Of a stretch of DNA of 53,758 nucleotides, positions 1-9,877 are shown piece after piece. Where the stretch lies: positions 1-53,758 of the forward strand of contig JANWVC010000030.1 of the NCBI GenBank assembly GCA_025057755.1, given 5' to 3'. The notes under the pieces are model-generated. The model saw nothing but the letters and a program-made list of their open reading frames with translations, ran no database searches and was not told the origin of the DNA. The translations under genes were made by a program, and so were the position numbers. Each line of letters begins with the position of its first letter. Position 1 is the first letter of the stretch. This stretch comes from Limisphaera sp. (lineage in GTDB: Bacteria > Verrucomicrobiota > Verrucomicrobiia > Limisphaerales > Limisphaeraceae).

Positions 1-373
1 CTGTCCGCTGCAGATTTCGCCGGCCCGGGTGTGGACCGTTCGCGCTGGCCTGACACAGTCTCCAAAGCCCGTCCCCCAAAGCCAGCACACCCACCGCCGG
101 AGCTTAGCCCCAAATAGGGCAGGAATCCACAAAAGCGGCCGAGAGAAGGCTTTTCTATGCCGCCTGAGGCCATCTACCGCCCGTCAGATCGGACAAGCGC
201 CGCAATGTGCCGGACATTTTTCACGCTCAATCCAACGATCGCACCTGGTATTCAGTAGGCAGCTCAACCACGAGCTTGGCTGCCCCTGCTCACCCTGTGC
301 GCTCTGGGGATGCGGACTCCTGAGCGACGGAGCCGTGTGCAACCTCAGACGATTGTCCCCCGAGACCTTGGTT
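1..373. other. Region without recognised gene
   Basis: No coding frame here resembles a known protein. An open plus-strand frame (29-673) runs through it, but it lies antisense to the CBM48 gene and its translation looks like a shadow. The first 373 bases therefore appear to be the downstream flank of the CBM48 gene, possibly with the end of a gene outside the window. Confidence 0.4.
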
Positions 374-721
374 TCAGCTAACGGCGATCAAGGAAACCCG
401 TTCCCCTTGATCATTCCGGGTGACACCTTGGGCCCGAGGATCCAAGGTGAGCACTCCATCCACCCAGAAAGCATAACGATGGTGCCCGTGCCGCAGTTCC
501 ACCTTCAGCAGCCAGGCACCATCCGGTGTGCGATGCATCGGGTGGGCCGTGGGGTCCCATCCGTTGAAATCCCCCACCAAACTGACCGCTCTGGCCATCG
601 GCGCGTGACAAATGAAGTTCACGGGGCGGAGGTTCCGATGAGCGCTATAACGATGATGTCGTGCTGTAGATGAACTACCGTGCATCTGACAAGTGACCGT
701 CCTTGATTGTAATTTTGACAC
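374..721 (-). CDS. Free-standing CBM48 / AMPK-beta-type glycogen-binding domain protein
   Basis: This 115-residue protein is essentially one early-set beta-sandwich domain of the CBM48 family, as found at the N-terminus of glycogen branching enzymes and in AMPK beta subunits. The diagnostic stretch is residues 33-80: a PVNFICHAP strand, then SLVGDFNGWDPTAHPM, then a strand ending in HHRYAFWVDG. Known family members bind glycogen or starch-like glucans; no catalytic domain is attached here. The frame opens with GTG at 721. An in-frame ATG at 685 gives 103 residues and is equally plausible, because neither start has a convincing Shine-Dalgarno. The gene stands alone and is divergent from the secreted protein at 866. 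The family call is firm; the biological role is inferred to be glycogen-related scaffolding or sensing. Confidence 0.75.
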   Translation of the reverse strand: MSKLQSRTVTCQMHGSSSTARHHRYSAHRNLRPVNFICHAPMARAVSLVGDFNGWDPTAHPMHRTPDGAWLLKVELRHGHHRYAFWVDGVLTLDPRAQGVTRNDQGERVSLIAVS

Positions 722-865
722 GGCTAATTTGCCATGCCTCCGTGCGGTCGGCCAGCCGGTTTTTTCCGGGTATCGGCTGCTGCGTCCGCAGAAAAGGGAT
801 TCCGCCCGGGTTGAAGCTTTTCAGCCGCTTGTGACCGGGCTCTATTTTTGTCACGCTGAACGTGG

Positions 866-1936
866 ATGCGACGGTGGCAGCGGAAATGGTGGTGTCTGGT
901 AATCCTTGGAATAGCTTGTCTGGGCCGGCTCCGGGCGGCCGAAATGTCTTTTGACTTCGGCCCAACATGGGTGGATCGTGTCCCGGACGGATTCCGGAGT
1001 CTGCTGGCAGGAGAAGGTCAACCCGGCCAGTGGCAAATCATCTGGGATGAGGTGCCCTCAGCACTGCCGCCGCTTTCGGAGAAAGCCCCCGTGGTGAGTC
1101 GCCGCACTGTCCTGGCACAACTTTCGGAAGATTCAACAGATGAGCGATTCCCCATCCTGGTTTATGATCCTCTTCTTTTGGGAGATTTTACCTTCACTAC
1201 CCGGTTCAAAACCGTCCGAGGCCAACGAGAGCGCATGGCCGGAGTGGTGTTTCGGCTGCAAGACGAGCGAAACTTTTACGTGGTACGCGCCAGCTCGCTG
1301 GGCAACACGTTCCGTTTTTACAAAGTTGTGGATGGTCAGCGCGGACCGCTGATCGGACCGACGGTGGAGGTGCCTTCGGGCATCTGGCACGAGCTCGCCG
1401 TGGAGTGCCGTGGCAACCAAATTCGTTGTCTGCTCAACGGACGCGAACTCATCCCACCGTTAACAGATCCAACGTTCGCGCGCGGACGGGTCGGCTTTTG
1501 GACGAAGTCGGACTCCGTTACCTACTTTGCCGATGCAAAGGTCATTTTCACGCCGTTGGAACCACCGGCGCAGAAGCTTGTTGAGCAAGCCTTGCAACGA
1601 TTCCCACGGGTCCGGGACTTGCGGATTTACGCCCGAAGCGGCCACATGCAGCGGCTGGTCGTCGTAGGGGCCCGAGACCGTGCTGCGCTGGGCGAATCCG
1701 GCGGCACGACGGAGGAGCGAGTCTTGGAGGAAGGCCGCCCCTATTACGTCCCGCAAAAAGATGTGTCCGTCGTTGTGTGCCCCTTACGGGATCGAAACGG
1801 CGATCCCGTTGCGGCCGTGCGGATCTGGTTGGAGCGGCGTCCCGGTGAGACCGGTCAGGCCGCCTTGGGCCGGGCCCAACCGATCGTGCGCCATTTGCAA
1901 GCGCAGGTCCGCTATCAAACCGACCTGGTTGAATAA
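866..1936 (+). CDS. Secreted LamG / DUF1080-like jelly-roll protein
   Basis: A 356-residue exported protein of unknown specific function. Residues 1-25 form a signal peptide: a basic start (MRRWQRK), a hydrophobic core (WWCLVILGIACLG), and probable cleavage near LRAA. The central part (roughly 90-235) resembles concanavalin-like jelly-roll domains of the LamG/3-keto-disaccharide hydrolase type, with FTFTTRFKTV, GVVFRLQDERNFYVVRAS, HELAVECRGNQIRCLLNGREL and a closing GRVGFWTKSDSVTYFAD strand. The last 120 residues form a separate alpha/beta-looking tail. Such domains usually bind or process carbohydrate, but no catalytic residues can be assigned. It is followed after 55 bp by maf on the same strand. 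Confidence 0.6.
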   Translation: MRRWQRKWWCLVILGIACLGRLRAAEMSFDFGPTWVDRVPDGFRSLLAGEGQPGQWQIIWDEVPSALPPLSEKAPVVSRRTVLAQLSEDSTDERFPILVYDPLLLGDFTFTTRFKTVRGQRERMAGVVFRLQDERNFYVVRASSLGNTFRFYKVVDGQRGPLIGPTVEVPSGIWHELAVECRGNQIRCLLNGRELIPPLTDPTFARGRVGFWTKSDSVTYFADAKVIFTPLEPPAQKLVEQALQRFPRVRDLRIYARSGHMQRLVVVGARDRAALGESGGTTEERVLEEGRPYYVPQKDVSVVVCPLRDRNGDPVAAVRIWLERRPGETGQAALGRAQPIVRHLQAQVRYQTDLVE

Positions 1937-1991
1937 CTCCGTACGGGGATCGTGTTTTACGAAATCTGCAGCTACCCAATTCCACGCTGTG

Positions 1992-2585
1992 ATGCCAGCC
2001 CATCCCAGTCTGATCTTAGCTTCTGCCTCCCCCCGACGGGCGGAGCTGTTACGCCATGCCGGCTACGAGTTTGGGATCGTCCCTGCGTCGGTGCCCGAGT
2101 TGGCCTGGGACCAACTGTCTCCAGCTGAACTCTGCCAATTGAATGCACATCGCAAGGCCCGCGCGGTGGCCAAGCATCATCCGGATGCCATCGTGCTGGG
2201 CGCGGATACCCTGGTCTTTCTGGGTCGTGAAATTTTGGGTAAGCCTGCCTCATGGGAACAAGCAGTAAACATGTTGCAACGATTATCTGGCCGAACTCAT
2301 CAGGTGATCACGGGCGTGAGCGTGTTACACCTGCGAGCCCACCAAGAGGCCGTATTCGCAGTGAGCACAGACGTGCGTTTCCGTCGTTTGGATGATCAAC
2401 AAATCGAACGGTATCTCAAGGTGGTCAATCCCTTCGACAAAGCCGGTGGATATGCCATTCAAGAACATGGTGAATGGATTGTCGAGGAACTGTGCGGTTC
2501 TTTAACCAACGTAGTTGGATTGCCCTTGGAACGTGTTGAGATCGAGTTGGCCCGGTTTGGCCTCATGCCGCAGACCGGTCCTTAG
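1992..2585 (+). CDS. maf: Maf-family nucleoside triphosphate pyrophosphatase
   Basis: The 197-residue product is a full-length Maf protein. Known Maf enzymes hydrolyse non-canonical or regular nucleoside triphosphates to monophosphates in the cytoplasm and are linked to septum inhibition and housecleaning. Visible signatures are the N-terminal SASPRRAELL loop, NAHRKARAVA, the GADTLV segment with the catalytic-site aspartate, LSGRTHQVITGV, and the C-terminal DKAGGYAIQEHG and GLPLERV motifs. ATG at 1992 was chosen because the family starts just before the SASPRR strand; an in-frame GTG at 1989 would add one residue. The longer open frame from 1680 overlaps the preceding gene and is not credible. 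Which Maf subfamily (dTTP/UTP or m7GTP) it belongs to cannot be settled by eye. Confidence 0.9.
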   Translation: MPAHPSLILASASPRRAELLRHAGYEFGIVPASVPELAWDQLSPAELCQLNAHRKARAVAKHHPDAIVLGADTLVFLGREILGKPASWEQAVNMLQRLSGRTHQVITGVSVLHLRAHQEAVFAVSTDVRFRRLDDQQIERYLKVVNPFDKAGGYAIQEHGEWIVEELCGSLTNVVGLPLERVEIELARFGLMPQTGP

Positions 2586-2710
2586 ATGAGGAATGTGAGC
2601 CGGCGCCGGTTTGCTCTGGTGGGCAGCCGCCGCTTTGCGTCCGAGTCGGAAGTCTCCTTCGGCCTGTTCAAAGCCACCTCGGAAGCCTGTTTCCGCGGAT
2701 TGTTCCATTC

Positions 2711-4525
2711 TCAACTTCCCAGTTTTTGCCGCTCCTTTACCCAGGCATCCTTCAGGGTGATGGTCCGGTTAAAAACTAGCCGGTCTGCGCTGCTATCTGC
2801 ATCGAGAACAAAGTAGCCAAGGCGCTCAAATTGATACCGTTCGTCGGGACATGCTCGAGCCAGTGCAGGTTCGCACCAAGCCTGCACAATCTCCAGTGAA
2901 TTTGGGTTCAGTGCGTCACGCCAGTCTTCGAGTAAATCCGGCTCCGGCACGTTGAAAAGCCGGTCGTACAACCGACATTCGGCCGGCACGGCATGGCGTG
3001 CGCTCACCCAGTGAATGGTGCTCTTAACCTTGCGGTGGGCATTACGACCGCCTGCTTTACTTTCCAGGTCAGCCGTGCAGCGCAGTTCCAAAAGCCAGCC
3101 GTTCTCGTCTTTAACGACCTCGTCGCACCGCACGATGTAGGCATATTTAAGGCGAACTTCCCCCCCGGGCTGCAATCGATAGAACTTTGGGGGCGGGCTT
3201 TCCATAAAGTCGTCCTGCTCAATATACAGCACCCGCGAGAACGGAATCAGACGGGTGCCCGCATGGGGATCCTCAGGATTGTTGAGAGCAGGCAGCTCTT
3301 CCACTTGATCCTCCGGATAGTTGGTGATCACAAGCCGCAAGGGTCTCAACACCGCCAGTCGCCGCAATGCCCGACGATTCAGATCGTCCCGAATCGCATG
3401 CTCCAAGACCGCCATGTCTGTCAAACCATCGTATTTGGTGATCCCGATGCGGTAAGCAAAGTTCCGCACCGCCTCGGGCGTCACGCCCCGGCGCCGCAAT
3501 CCCCGTAAGGTTGGTAGACGCGGGTCGTCCCATCCGCGCACATGACCTTCTCGCACTAGTTGCAAAAGCTTGCGTTTACTCATCACGGTGTACGAAAGAT
3601 TCAATCGTGCAAACTCATACTGCCGCGGTAGGGGGCGCGGCAGATCCAGGTTCTCCAAAATCCAATCGTAAAGCGGCCGGTGTACCTCAAATTCCAGGGT
3701 GCAAATGCTGTGTGTGATTCCTTCGATATAGTCACTCAGGCAATGAGCAAAGTCATAGGTCGGGTAAATGCACCAGGCTCGACCCGTGTGGTGATGTTCC
3801 GCATGACGGATCCGGTACAACACCGGGTCGCGCATCCAAACGTTGGGCGAGGCCATGTCGATCTTGGCCCGTAAAGTACGGGCTCCGTCCGGAAATTCAC
3901 CCGCGCGCATCCGTTGGAAGAGGTCAAGGTTTTCTTCCACGCTCCGGTTGCGCCATGGACTCTCGCGCCCCGGTCGATCGGGAGCCCCCCGATACTGATC
4001 GGTCTCCTCGGGGCTCAGGTCGCATACATAGGCCTTGCCTTTGCGAATCAAGCGCACGGCAAATTCATACAGTTGCTCGAAGTAGTCCGAGGCAAAGAAC
4101 GGTTCCAACGTGTCCCCATCTGTCTGCCCCACGACCGGTCCCAGGTGGTAATCCGTGGTTCCGTTAACAATCTGGCTCTGGGGTGTCCGGCCGCGCGGTT
4201 TTAATCCCAAACAATGGTCTGCCCAGCCAGCAATCAACCATCGAACGTCTTCACAGATAGCCTTTACATACTCGACGTCCTCCTTGGTGGGATTGGTGTC
4301 GTCCATCCGCAGATTGCAAATACCTCCAAATTCACGAGCAATGCCAAAATTCAGGCAGATGCTCTTCGCATGACCGATGTGAAGGTAACCGTTCGGTTCC
4401 GGCGGAAAGCGGGTATGGACTTGCGAACAGCGCCCTTCCGCCAGATGCTGACGGACAATCTCACGAATAAAATCGTTAGGCGGCGCTTCCGTGCCGCCGT
4501 CACGGACGGTCGTCGGCTTCGTCAT
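2711..4525 (-). CDS. glnS: Glutaminyl-tRNA synthetase
   Basis: This 604-residue class I aminoacyl-tRNA synthetase charges tRNA-Gln with glutamine in the cytosol. The catalytic Rossmann fold begins with [17 protein letters not shown] (HIGH at residues 49-52) and includes [12 protein letters not shown]. The second signature is VMSKRK near residue 315, the normal KMSKS variant of GlnRS. The C-terminal half carries the two anticodon-binding beta-barrels. Length is close to the usual 550-580, with a modest insertion around residues 110-130. It is convergent with maf, the two stop codons lying about 125 bp apart. Presence of GlnRS means direct glutaminylation rather than sole reliance on the GatCAB route; whether gatCAB also exists cannot be seen here. 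Confidence 0.95.
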   Translation of the reverse strand: MTKPTTVRDGGTEAPPNDFIREIVRQHLAEGRCSQVHTRFPPEPNGYLHIGHAKSICLNFGIAREFGGICNLRMDDTNPTKEDVEYVKAICEDVRWLIAGWADHCLGLKPRGRTPQSQIVNGTTDYHLGPVVGQTDGDTLEPFFASDYFEQLYEFAVRLIRKGKAYVCDLSPEETDQYRGAPDRPGRESPWRNRSVEENLDLFQRMRAGEFPDGARTLRAKIDMASPNVWMRDPVLYRIRHAEHHHTGRAWCIYPTYDFAHCLSDYIEGITHSICTLEFEVHRPLYDWILENLDLPRPLPRQYEFARLNLSYTVMSKRKLLQLVREGHVRGWDDPRLPTLRGLRRRGVTPEAVRNFAYRIGITKYDGLTDMAVLEHAIRDDLNRRALRRLAVLRPLRLVITNYPEDQVEELPALNNPEDPHAGTRLIPFSRVLYIEQDDFMESPPPKFYRLQPGGEVRLKYAYIVRCDEVVKDENGWLLELRCTADLESKAGGRNAHRKVKSTIHWVSARHAVPAECRLYDRLFNVPEPDLLEDWRDALNPNSLEIVQAWCEPALARACPDERYQFERLGYFVLDADSSADRLVFNRTITLKDAWVKERQKLGS

Positions 4526-5159
4526 AAACAGCGCATAACCTACACCTGTGTTGCCTCCCAGAGCAATGCCACGCGAAGTACCCCGAGGCCCCTGGCAGGT
4601 CGGCTAAAGGGTCCAAATCCGAGGGTTTGGCCCGGTCCGACCCGACCTCGGCAGGGCATTCAGAACAAACTTGCTCATCGCCCATCCTTTGAAGGCAGAG
4701 GCTCCAGTTCGGTACCTGGGGCGCAATTGCTGTCGCACCTTTTCCACAACAGACCTCCGAACCGGAAAACTACGGCCCGGCTGGAATGTTTGACTCAAGG
4801 GGCGGAAAACTGTGAGAAGGTTAGATCCTACCTGATTCAAAAGGCCCACGGGCCGGGGAGGAAATGTGCATCCGGCAAAGGGGAGGCCGACCGGGTACAT
4901 CGAATGAAATCCCGTTATCCATGCGTGAGCCGAATGCGACTCTGTAGTCCAAACAGCGATGCTTTCGCCGCGACACGCCCGCACACGTTCCGTGCCAAAA
5001 GTTTGCAGACCTGTACCGTGACGAAGACAAGTCGCTTTGGCCAGAATATCCCGCCGCAACAGCAGGCGCTAAGGCAACCATGCCTGCCTCCGCTTACGGT
5101 GCGGAGGCCTCCCGTCCGTATGGTTGTCCTAGGGCGTGGCTTCGTTATACTCCAGCCAC
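4526..5159. other. Divergent intergenic region glnS/ispF, no gene seen
   Basis: These 634 bp separate the glnS start from the ispF start. Open frames exist on both strands but none resembles a protein family, and each overlaps another such frame antisense. It presumably carries the promoters of both flanking genes. No strong -35/-10 pair or RNA structure was recognised. Confidence 0.4.
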
Positions 5160-5669
5160 ATGGTGCGGGTGGGCATAGGTTACGATGTGCATGCCCTGGT
5201 CCCCGGGCGGCGCCTGGTGCTGGGCGGTGTCGAGATTCCTCATACACACGGATTGGCCGGCCATTCCGATGCGGACGCCGTGATGCACGCCATTTGTGAC
5301 GCACTGCTGGGAGCTCTGGGCACGGGGGATATTGGGCAATTCTTCCCCAATACAGATCCGCAATGGAAAAACGCGCCAAGCCGGATCTTCTTGGAGGAAG
5401 CCGCCCGTCAGATCCAGGCACGCGGGGGGCGCATTCTCAACGTGGACGCTACCGTGGTGGCGCAGCAGCCGAAACTGGCGCCGCATGTGGGCGCCATGCG
5501 AGAACGGATCGCGTCAGCTTTGGGATTGACTCCGAATCAGGTCGGAATCAAGGCCACTACCAATGAAGGGTTGGGCTTTGTGGGCCGGCAGGAAGGAATC
5601 GCAGCCCTGGCTGTGGCTGCCATCGAATTACCTGATCCCGGTCACTCTGCCGGGTCACCACCTTCGTGA
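5160..5669 (+). CDS. ispF: 2-C-methyl-D-erythritol 2,4-cyclodiphosphate synthase
   Basis: IspF converts CDP-methylerythritol 2-phosphate to the cyclic diphosphate and CMP in the MEP isoprenoid pathway; it works as a cytosolic trimer with a zinc ion. The 169-residue product has the whole family pattern: [11 protein letters not shown] with the metal ligands Asp and His, [19 protein letters not shown], the FPNTD turn, [13 protein letters not shown], and the C-terminal [23 protein letters not shown] at 5160 sits directly before the conserved first strand; the upstream ATG at 5136 would add eight residues with no family support. The same pathway feeds the polyprenyl synthase at 16767. ispD is not adjacent. 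Confidence 0.95.
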   Translation: MVRVGIGYDVHALVPGRRLVLGGVEIPHTHGLAGHSDADAVMHAICDALLGALGTGDIGQFFPNTDPQWKNAPSRIFLEEAARQIQARGGRILNVDATVVAQQPKLAPHVGAMRERIASALGLTPNQVGIKATTNEGLGFVGRQEGIAALAVAAIELPDPGHSAGSPPS

Positions 5670-5713
5670 GCTCATCTCAGAGGTCTTCCTTGCGATAAAA
5701 CCCACTTTCGAGC

Positions 5714-5983
5714 ATGCCCAAAGCTGAGATCAGTTGGCGACGCAAGACAGCGGACGGCACCAAGGTTCACGTCTACGCCCGCCTTGTGGGGGGAGAGTGG
5801 CGGTTTTTCATGCGAACGCGCAGGTACGAACGATGGGAACCGGTCGAAGAGCCGCCCTTGGAGGATTGGTTGGCGTTGCTAGATGCTCTCCAACGCCTGA
5901 TTCCGCGACGTCGGTATCAACCAGCGGATGAGGAGCACTTGCGACAGCGAATTCGCGAACGATTTCCAGAAGTGGACCTATAA
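5714..5983 (+). CDS. Small conserved-looking hypothetical protein
   Basis: This 89-residue, highly charged soluble protein was not recognised. It begins 44 bp after ispF. It has an N-terminal beta-rich part (MPKAEISWRRKTADGTKVHVYARL, then GGEWRFFMR) and a helical C-terminal half rich in Arg, Glu and Leu (PPLEDWLALLDALQRLIPRR, ending EHLRQRIRERFPEVD). Composition and the regular strand-then-helix layout suggest a real gene rather than chance. No metal-binding, membrane or DNA-binding motif is evident. It may be co-transcribed with ispF. Its function is unknown. Confidence 0.6.
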   Translation: MPKAEISWRRKTADGTKVHVYARLVGGEWRFFMRTRRYERWEPVEEPPLEDWLALLDALQRLIPRRRYQPADEEHLRQRIRERFPEVDL

Positions 5984-6126
5984 AGCAAGGGGTAGGCCGC
6001 GACCCTCTTGGACGAGCACCTTAGTGCCAAATCGACGCTTCGCGGATCTTGCCCCAAACGGCCGGTTTGGCTACTGTGCGCCGGTTTTCCGCGCCGATTT
6101 ATTTTGTGCAAACGGCGACAAAAGAT

Positions 6127-7374
6127 ATGGCAGCATCATTTATTCAGGAACGTTTCGCCCAACGCATTGGCGGACGCAATTACGGACAGTCAACGGCCAT
6201 CTACAAGTTCGAAAAGATTAAGCGAGCCAAGCGAGCCGCCATGGCGGCACAGCCAGGCCGACGCCTGATCGATCTGGGTGTGGGTGAACCCGATGAAATG
6301 GCCTTTCCTGAAGTGGTGGCCAAATTGTGTGAAGAAGCCGCGAAGCCGGAGAATCGAGGCTATGCGGACAACGGAGACGACGTGCTCAAGCATGCAGCCG
6401 CTCGCTACCTGGAGCGGGTCTTCGGCGTACCCGGGATTGACCCCGCCCGCGAGGTGATTCACTCCATTGGCAGTAAAGCTGCGCTGTCCATTCTGCCGGC
6501 CGCACTGATTGATCCGGGCGATATCGTCCTGATGACGGCCCCCGGCTACCCAGTCTTTGGAACACATGCACGCTATTACGGAGGCGAGGTTTACAACTTA
6601 TTGCTGCGACCGGAAAACGGCTTTCTGCCAGACCTCGAATCCGTACCGAGGGAAATCTTGGCTCGGGCCAAGGTCCTGGTACTGAATTATCCGAACAATC
6701 CAACTGGCGCCAGCGCCACGCCTGAGTTCTATGCCCACGTTGTGGAGTTTGCTTGGAAACACCGCTTGGTCGTCATTTCCGATGCCGCCTATGCGGCTTT
6801 GGTCTACGAAGGAAAACCATTGAGTTTCTTGGCCACACCCGGAGCCAAGGAGGTCGGCGTGGAGCTTCATTCTGTCAGCAAGGCGTTCAACATGACCGGT
6901 TGGCGATGCGGATTTGTGGCTGGCAACGAATGGCTTGTCCGCGCCTACGGCGACGTTAAGGATAATACCGATTCGGGCCAATTTCTGGCCATCCAGCACG
7001 CCGCTGCCTATTGCTTCGATCATCCGGAACTGACCCAGCGGATCACGGCCAAGTACTCTCGGCGCATGGACTTGTTGGTGCAGGTGTTGCGGCAGGCCGG
7101 TTTCGACGCACGCAAGCCCGCAGGCTCGTTTTTCCTTTACGTGCCCGCCCCAAGAGCCGCCGTCACACGATCTGCCAAGCATATCCCTTTCGCCAATGCA
7201 GAAGAAGCATCTCAATGGCTCATCATGGACAAGCTCATCTCCACCGTGCCATGGGACGATGCCGGTCCTTATCTGCGCTTCAGCGTCACATTCGAAGCGC
7301 CCACACCCGAGGCCGAGGTCGCGTTAATGCAAGAGCTGGCCGATCGATTGGGCGAAGTGCGATTCGAATTCTAA
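6127..7374 (+). CDS. dapL: LL-diaminopimelate aminotransferase
   Basis: DapL is a PLP-dependent fold type I aminotransferase that makes LL-diaminopimelate from tetrahydrodipicolinate in one step, for lysine and peptidoglycan synthesis. The 415-residue product begins with the DapL-type IQERFAQRIGG segment, then GVGEPDEMAFPEVV, LNYPNNPTGA, and the PLP-lysine motif SVSKAFNMTGWRCGF (Lys252). The ending RFSVTFEAP holds the carboxylate-binding Arg. ATG at 6127 is preferred; the longer frame from a TTG at 6049 adds a leader that does not fit the family. DapL is typical of Chlamydiae/Verrucomicrobia and a few other phyla, which supports the taxonomic inference. A related class I/II aminotransferase is the only alternative. 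Confidence 0.88.
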   Translation: MAASFIQERFAQRIGGRNYGQSTAIYKFEKIKRAKRAAMAAQPGRRLIDLGVGEPDEMAFPEVVAKLCEEAAKPENRGYADNGDDVLKHAAARYLERVFGVPGIDPAREVIHSIGSKAALSILPAALIDPGDIVLMTAPGYPVFGTHARYYGGEVYNLLLRPENGFLPDLESVPREILARAKVLVLNYPNNPTGASATPEFYAHVVEFAWKHRLVVISDAAYAALVYEGKPLSFLATPGAKEVGVELHSVSKAFNMTGWRCGFVAGNEWLVRAYGDVKDNTDSGQFLAIQHAAAYCFDHPELTQRITAKYSRRMDLLVQVLRQAGFDARKPAGSFFLYVPAPRAAVTRSAKHIPFANAEEASQWLIMDKLISTVPWDDAGPYLRFSVTFEAPTPEAEVALMQELADRLGEVRFEF

Positions 7375-7405
7375 CAGTACCAGTGTGTAAAGTGAGCCCG
7401 ACCAA

Positions 7406-7440
7406 GCGTCCCTGCAAACAGGGCGCAAGTTCTGGCGCCC
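7406..7440 (+). terminator. Possible terminator hairpins after dapL
   Basis: About 30 bp after the dapL stop two mutually exclusive hairpins can form: GCG-t-CCCTG / CAGGG-CGC (7406-7426, loop CAAA) and GGGCGC / GCGCCC (7421-7440). No T tract follows, so intrinsic termination is only a suggestion. Confidence 0.3.
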
Positions 7441-8100
7441 GAGACTGGCCTCCGACCTCAGCTTTCAACACATTTCGCTGGATCGTCCTCAGCGCAAAGA
7501 CGCCAAGAACTGTGCAGGGCCGCAGCACCCGAGCACAAACCCTCGATCCGCCATTCAAGATCGTCAACCGGCCCGAATCAAGCGGCGCCTCACAGGGCCC
7601 GCGCAAGCAATCAGGAGCGGCCAGCTGCACACACAGCTCCCAGCACCGGATGCAGTGCCCAAAAGCCTGCGGATAAGCCCCCTCTCACAACCGCTAGCTG
7701 GCCCGAGTGCATCGCGCACCACGGAAGCAGAGTGCTTCAGATCCATCATGGTTTGGCCTGCCCCACGCCTGCTTGAGAGAGCCATAGCAAAGGTGGCAAC
7801 TTGCTTTGCGGCCAGTTTTTCAGCATATTGTTATCCTTTTGCCAACTTGCATAAAGGCGAGCCGTCGGCGTCTCTAGACCACAATGGCGGTCATCCCGTG
7901 ACACGGCCATGGTGGGGAGCGGGCGTGACAGGTCAAATCGAGACGCTCGATGCCATGTAGTCTTAGTCTCCGCGCAACCCGCGCAACCACGGCCCATGCC
8001 GTCCAGGAAATGCCGCCCGACAGTTTGTCATTGTGACCAGCCCTTCGGCTTTGAAAGTCGCAGGTCGCTTTGCCAAGTTGTAAGTATCTTGAGTCTCGAT
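7441..8100. other. Intergenic region upstream of TPR gene, no gene seen
   Basis: This 660-bp stretch has only unrecognisable overlapping frames. The frame of the downstream TPR gene is open back to 7909 but does not look like coding sequence before 8101. No RNA gene or promoter could be named with confidence. Confidence 0.35.
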
Positions 8101-9822
8101 ATGGAAGATATGCACGCGCGAGCACGAGTCCTGCGCATCGTACTTGTGGTGACAGGGCTGTTTATTCTCGCAGGCGCCGCCGTATGGTGGGGCCGACCGA
8201 TCTACCGCCATTACAAGGAACAGCGGTTCTTGCGCATGGCGGATGAATTCTTGAAAGCCGGCGACACGCGCAAAGGGTTGCTCAGCCTCCGTCAAGCACA
8301 AGCCGCAAATCCGCGTAATGTCGAAACTGCGCGCCGTCTGGCCGAACTTTTGACGAGCCTCAATTCACCCTTGGCCTTGGGTTGGTGGCGCCGCGTGGTG
8401 GAATTGAATCCCACACCTGAAAACCGATTCCATTTGGTTGCAGCCGCGCTGATTCTGGAACGTCCGCCCTACCCCATTGCCTCACAGACGCTTCAGGAAA
8501 TGGCGCGCGCAGGCGAGACAAATCTGGCTCGTTTCCACACCCTTGCATCTCAACTGGCCCTTCAAACCCGTCGGATCCCCGAGGCAGTATTTCACCTGGA
8601 GCGGGCCACCCAATTGGACCCCACAAATTTAGTGATGCGACTTAACTTGGCCGCCCTCCAGGTGCAACATTCGGATCCCGAAATCGCGCGTCCAGCCCGA
8701 GAAGCACTCGTGCAGCTCAGTGAGACGGGAAACGATCCACACCTCAGGCTTTTGGCCTTGCGATCCCTGGTCGCCATCAGCCTGGTTCGAAACGAGGCGG
8801 ACGCGGCTGAACGCTTCTCGCGCGAGTTGCTGCAACTTCCGGGCGCAACGTTCTCGGACAAAGTGCAACATTTAAGCGTGTTGGTCGCAGCCGGCCGACC
8901 TGAAACCAATGCCTGGTTGCAACAACTCCAACAGGAAACCGGTACCAACACTGCTCACATTACCCAGCTGGCCGGTTGGTTGATTGATCGTCAGCGAGCA
9001 CGCGACGCGCTTGTATGGCTTGAAACCATTCCGATCAGCCTTCGGACCAATCCACCTTTAACCCTGGCGGTGTCCGACGCCTTGCTGGCCTTGCAAGATT
9101 GGCAGGGATTGACCGCTTGGTTGACTCCTCAAAACTGGGAAGATCAAGAGCCGATGCGCCTGACGCTTCTCATGCGCGCCGCCCGCGAGCAAGGCCGACG
9201 CGACCTGGCACAAGGCTATTGGCGCCGCGTTCTCGACTGGCCTGGTGGCCGAGGCGAGATCCTGGCTGCAGTCGCCCAATTGCTCGAAAAATGGGGTTGG
9301 CATCCAGAAATGGATGAGGTGCTCTGGGCCCTCGTGCGGCGTGCGCCCTGGCACGAATGGGCGTGGGAAATCCTGATCAAGAAACGATACGAAGCCGGCG
9401 ATACAGCCGGTTTGTTCCAAATTTATTCCGCCCGAATCGATGCCCGGCCCAACTCGCTTGAGGTCAAAAACAACCTCGCTGCCCTTGGTCTGCTGCTCCA
9501 GCGAGATCTTGACCGATGTCGTCGGCTGGCGCGGGAAGTTTATCTCGCAGATACCAACAACCCCGTCGGCGTGTCCACCTATGCCTTCGCCCTCTACCAA
9601 CAAGGCGACATGTCCACAGCAGTGCACCTGCTGGATCAATTGCCGGCAGAGGCCAAAAATCGGCCGGAAATCGCCCCCTACGTAGCCATCATTTTGGCTC
9701 ACGCTGGTCGAGTCGAGGAAGCCCGCAAATATGCTGCTTCGGCACAGCCGGACAAACTCCTGCCCGAAGAACGCCGGCTGCTACAACAGGCCCTCAATGC
9801 TCCAACGGGCTCAAGTGGATAG
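8101..9822 (+). CDS. Membrane-anchored TPR-repeat protein
   Basis: A 573-residue protein with one N-terminal transmembrane segment (roughly residues 10-31, VLRIVLVVTGLFILAGAAVWW) and a long alpha-helical solenoid. TPR-like helix pairs are visible from about residue 40 on, for example a FLKAGDTRKGLLSLRQAQA repeat, EAVFHLERATQLDPTN, and later ARKYAASAQPDKLLPEERR. The region after the anchor is probably periplasmic. Such proteins usually act as interaction scaffolds, for example in exopolysaccharide export or envelope assembly, but no partner is indicated here. ATG at 8101 was chosen because the signal-anchor follows it directly; ATG at 8110 is an alternative. Its neighbour lnt is convergent. 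Confidence 0.7.
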   Translation: MEDMHARARVLRIVLVVTGLFILAGAAVWWGRPIYRHYKEQRFLRMADEFLKAGDTRKGLLSLRQAQAANPRNVETARRLAELLTSLNSPLALGWWRRVVELNPTPENRFHLVAAALILERPPYPIASQTLQEMARAGETNLARFHTLASQLALQTRRIPEAVFHLERATQLDPTNLVMRLNLAALQVQHSDPEIARPAREALVQLSETGNDPHLRLLALRSLVAISLVRNEADAAERFSRELLQLPGATFSDKVQHLSVLVAAGRPETNAWLQQLQQETGTNTAHITQLAGWLIDRQRARDALVWLETIPISLRTNPPLTLAVSDALLALQDWQGLTAWLTPQNWEDQEPMRLTLLMRAAREQGRRDLAQGYWRRVLDWPGGRGEILAAVAQLLEKWGWHPEMDEVLWALVRRAPWHEWAWEILIKKRYEAGDTAGLFQIYSARIDARPNSLEVKNNLAALGLLLQRDLDRCRRLAREVYLADTNNPVGVSTYAFALYQQGDMSTAVHLLDQLPAEAKNRPEIAPYVAIILAHAGRVEEARKYAASAQPDKLLPEERRLLQQALNAPTGSSG

Positions 9823-9877
9823 CCCGGCTTATGGTTGCTGCAGGAAGGAGCCTTCATCGTCCCGGCCGCTTCTAGGT

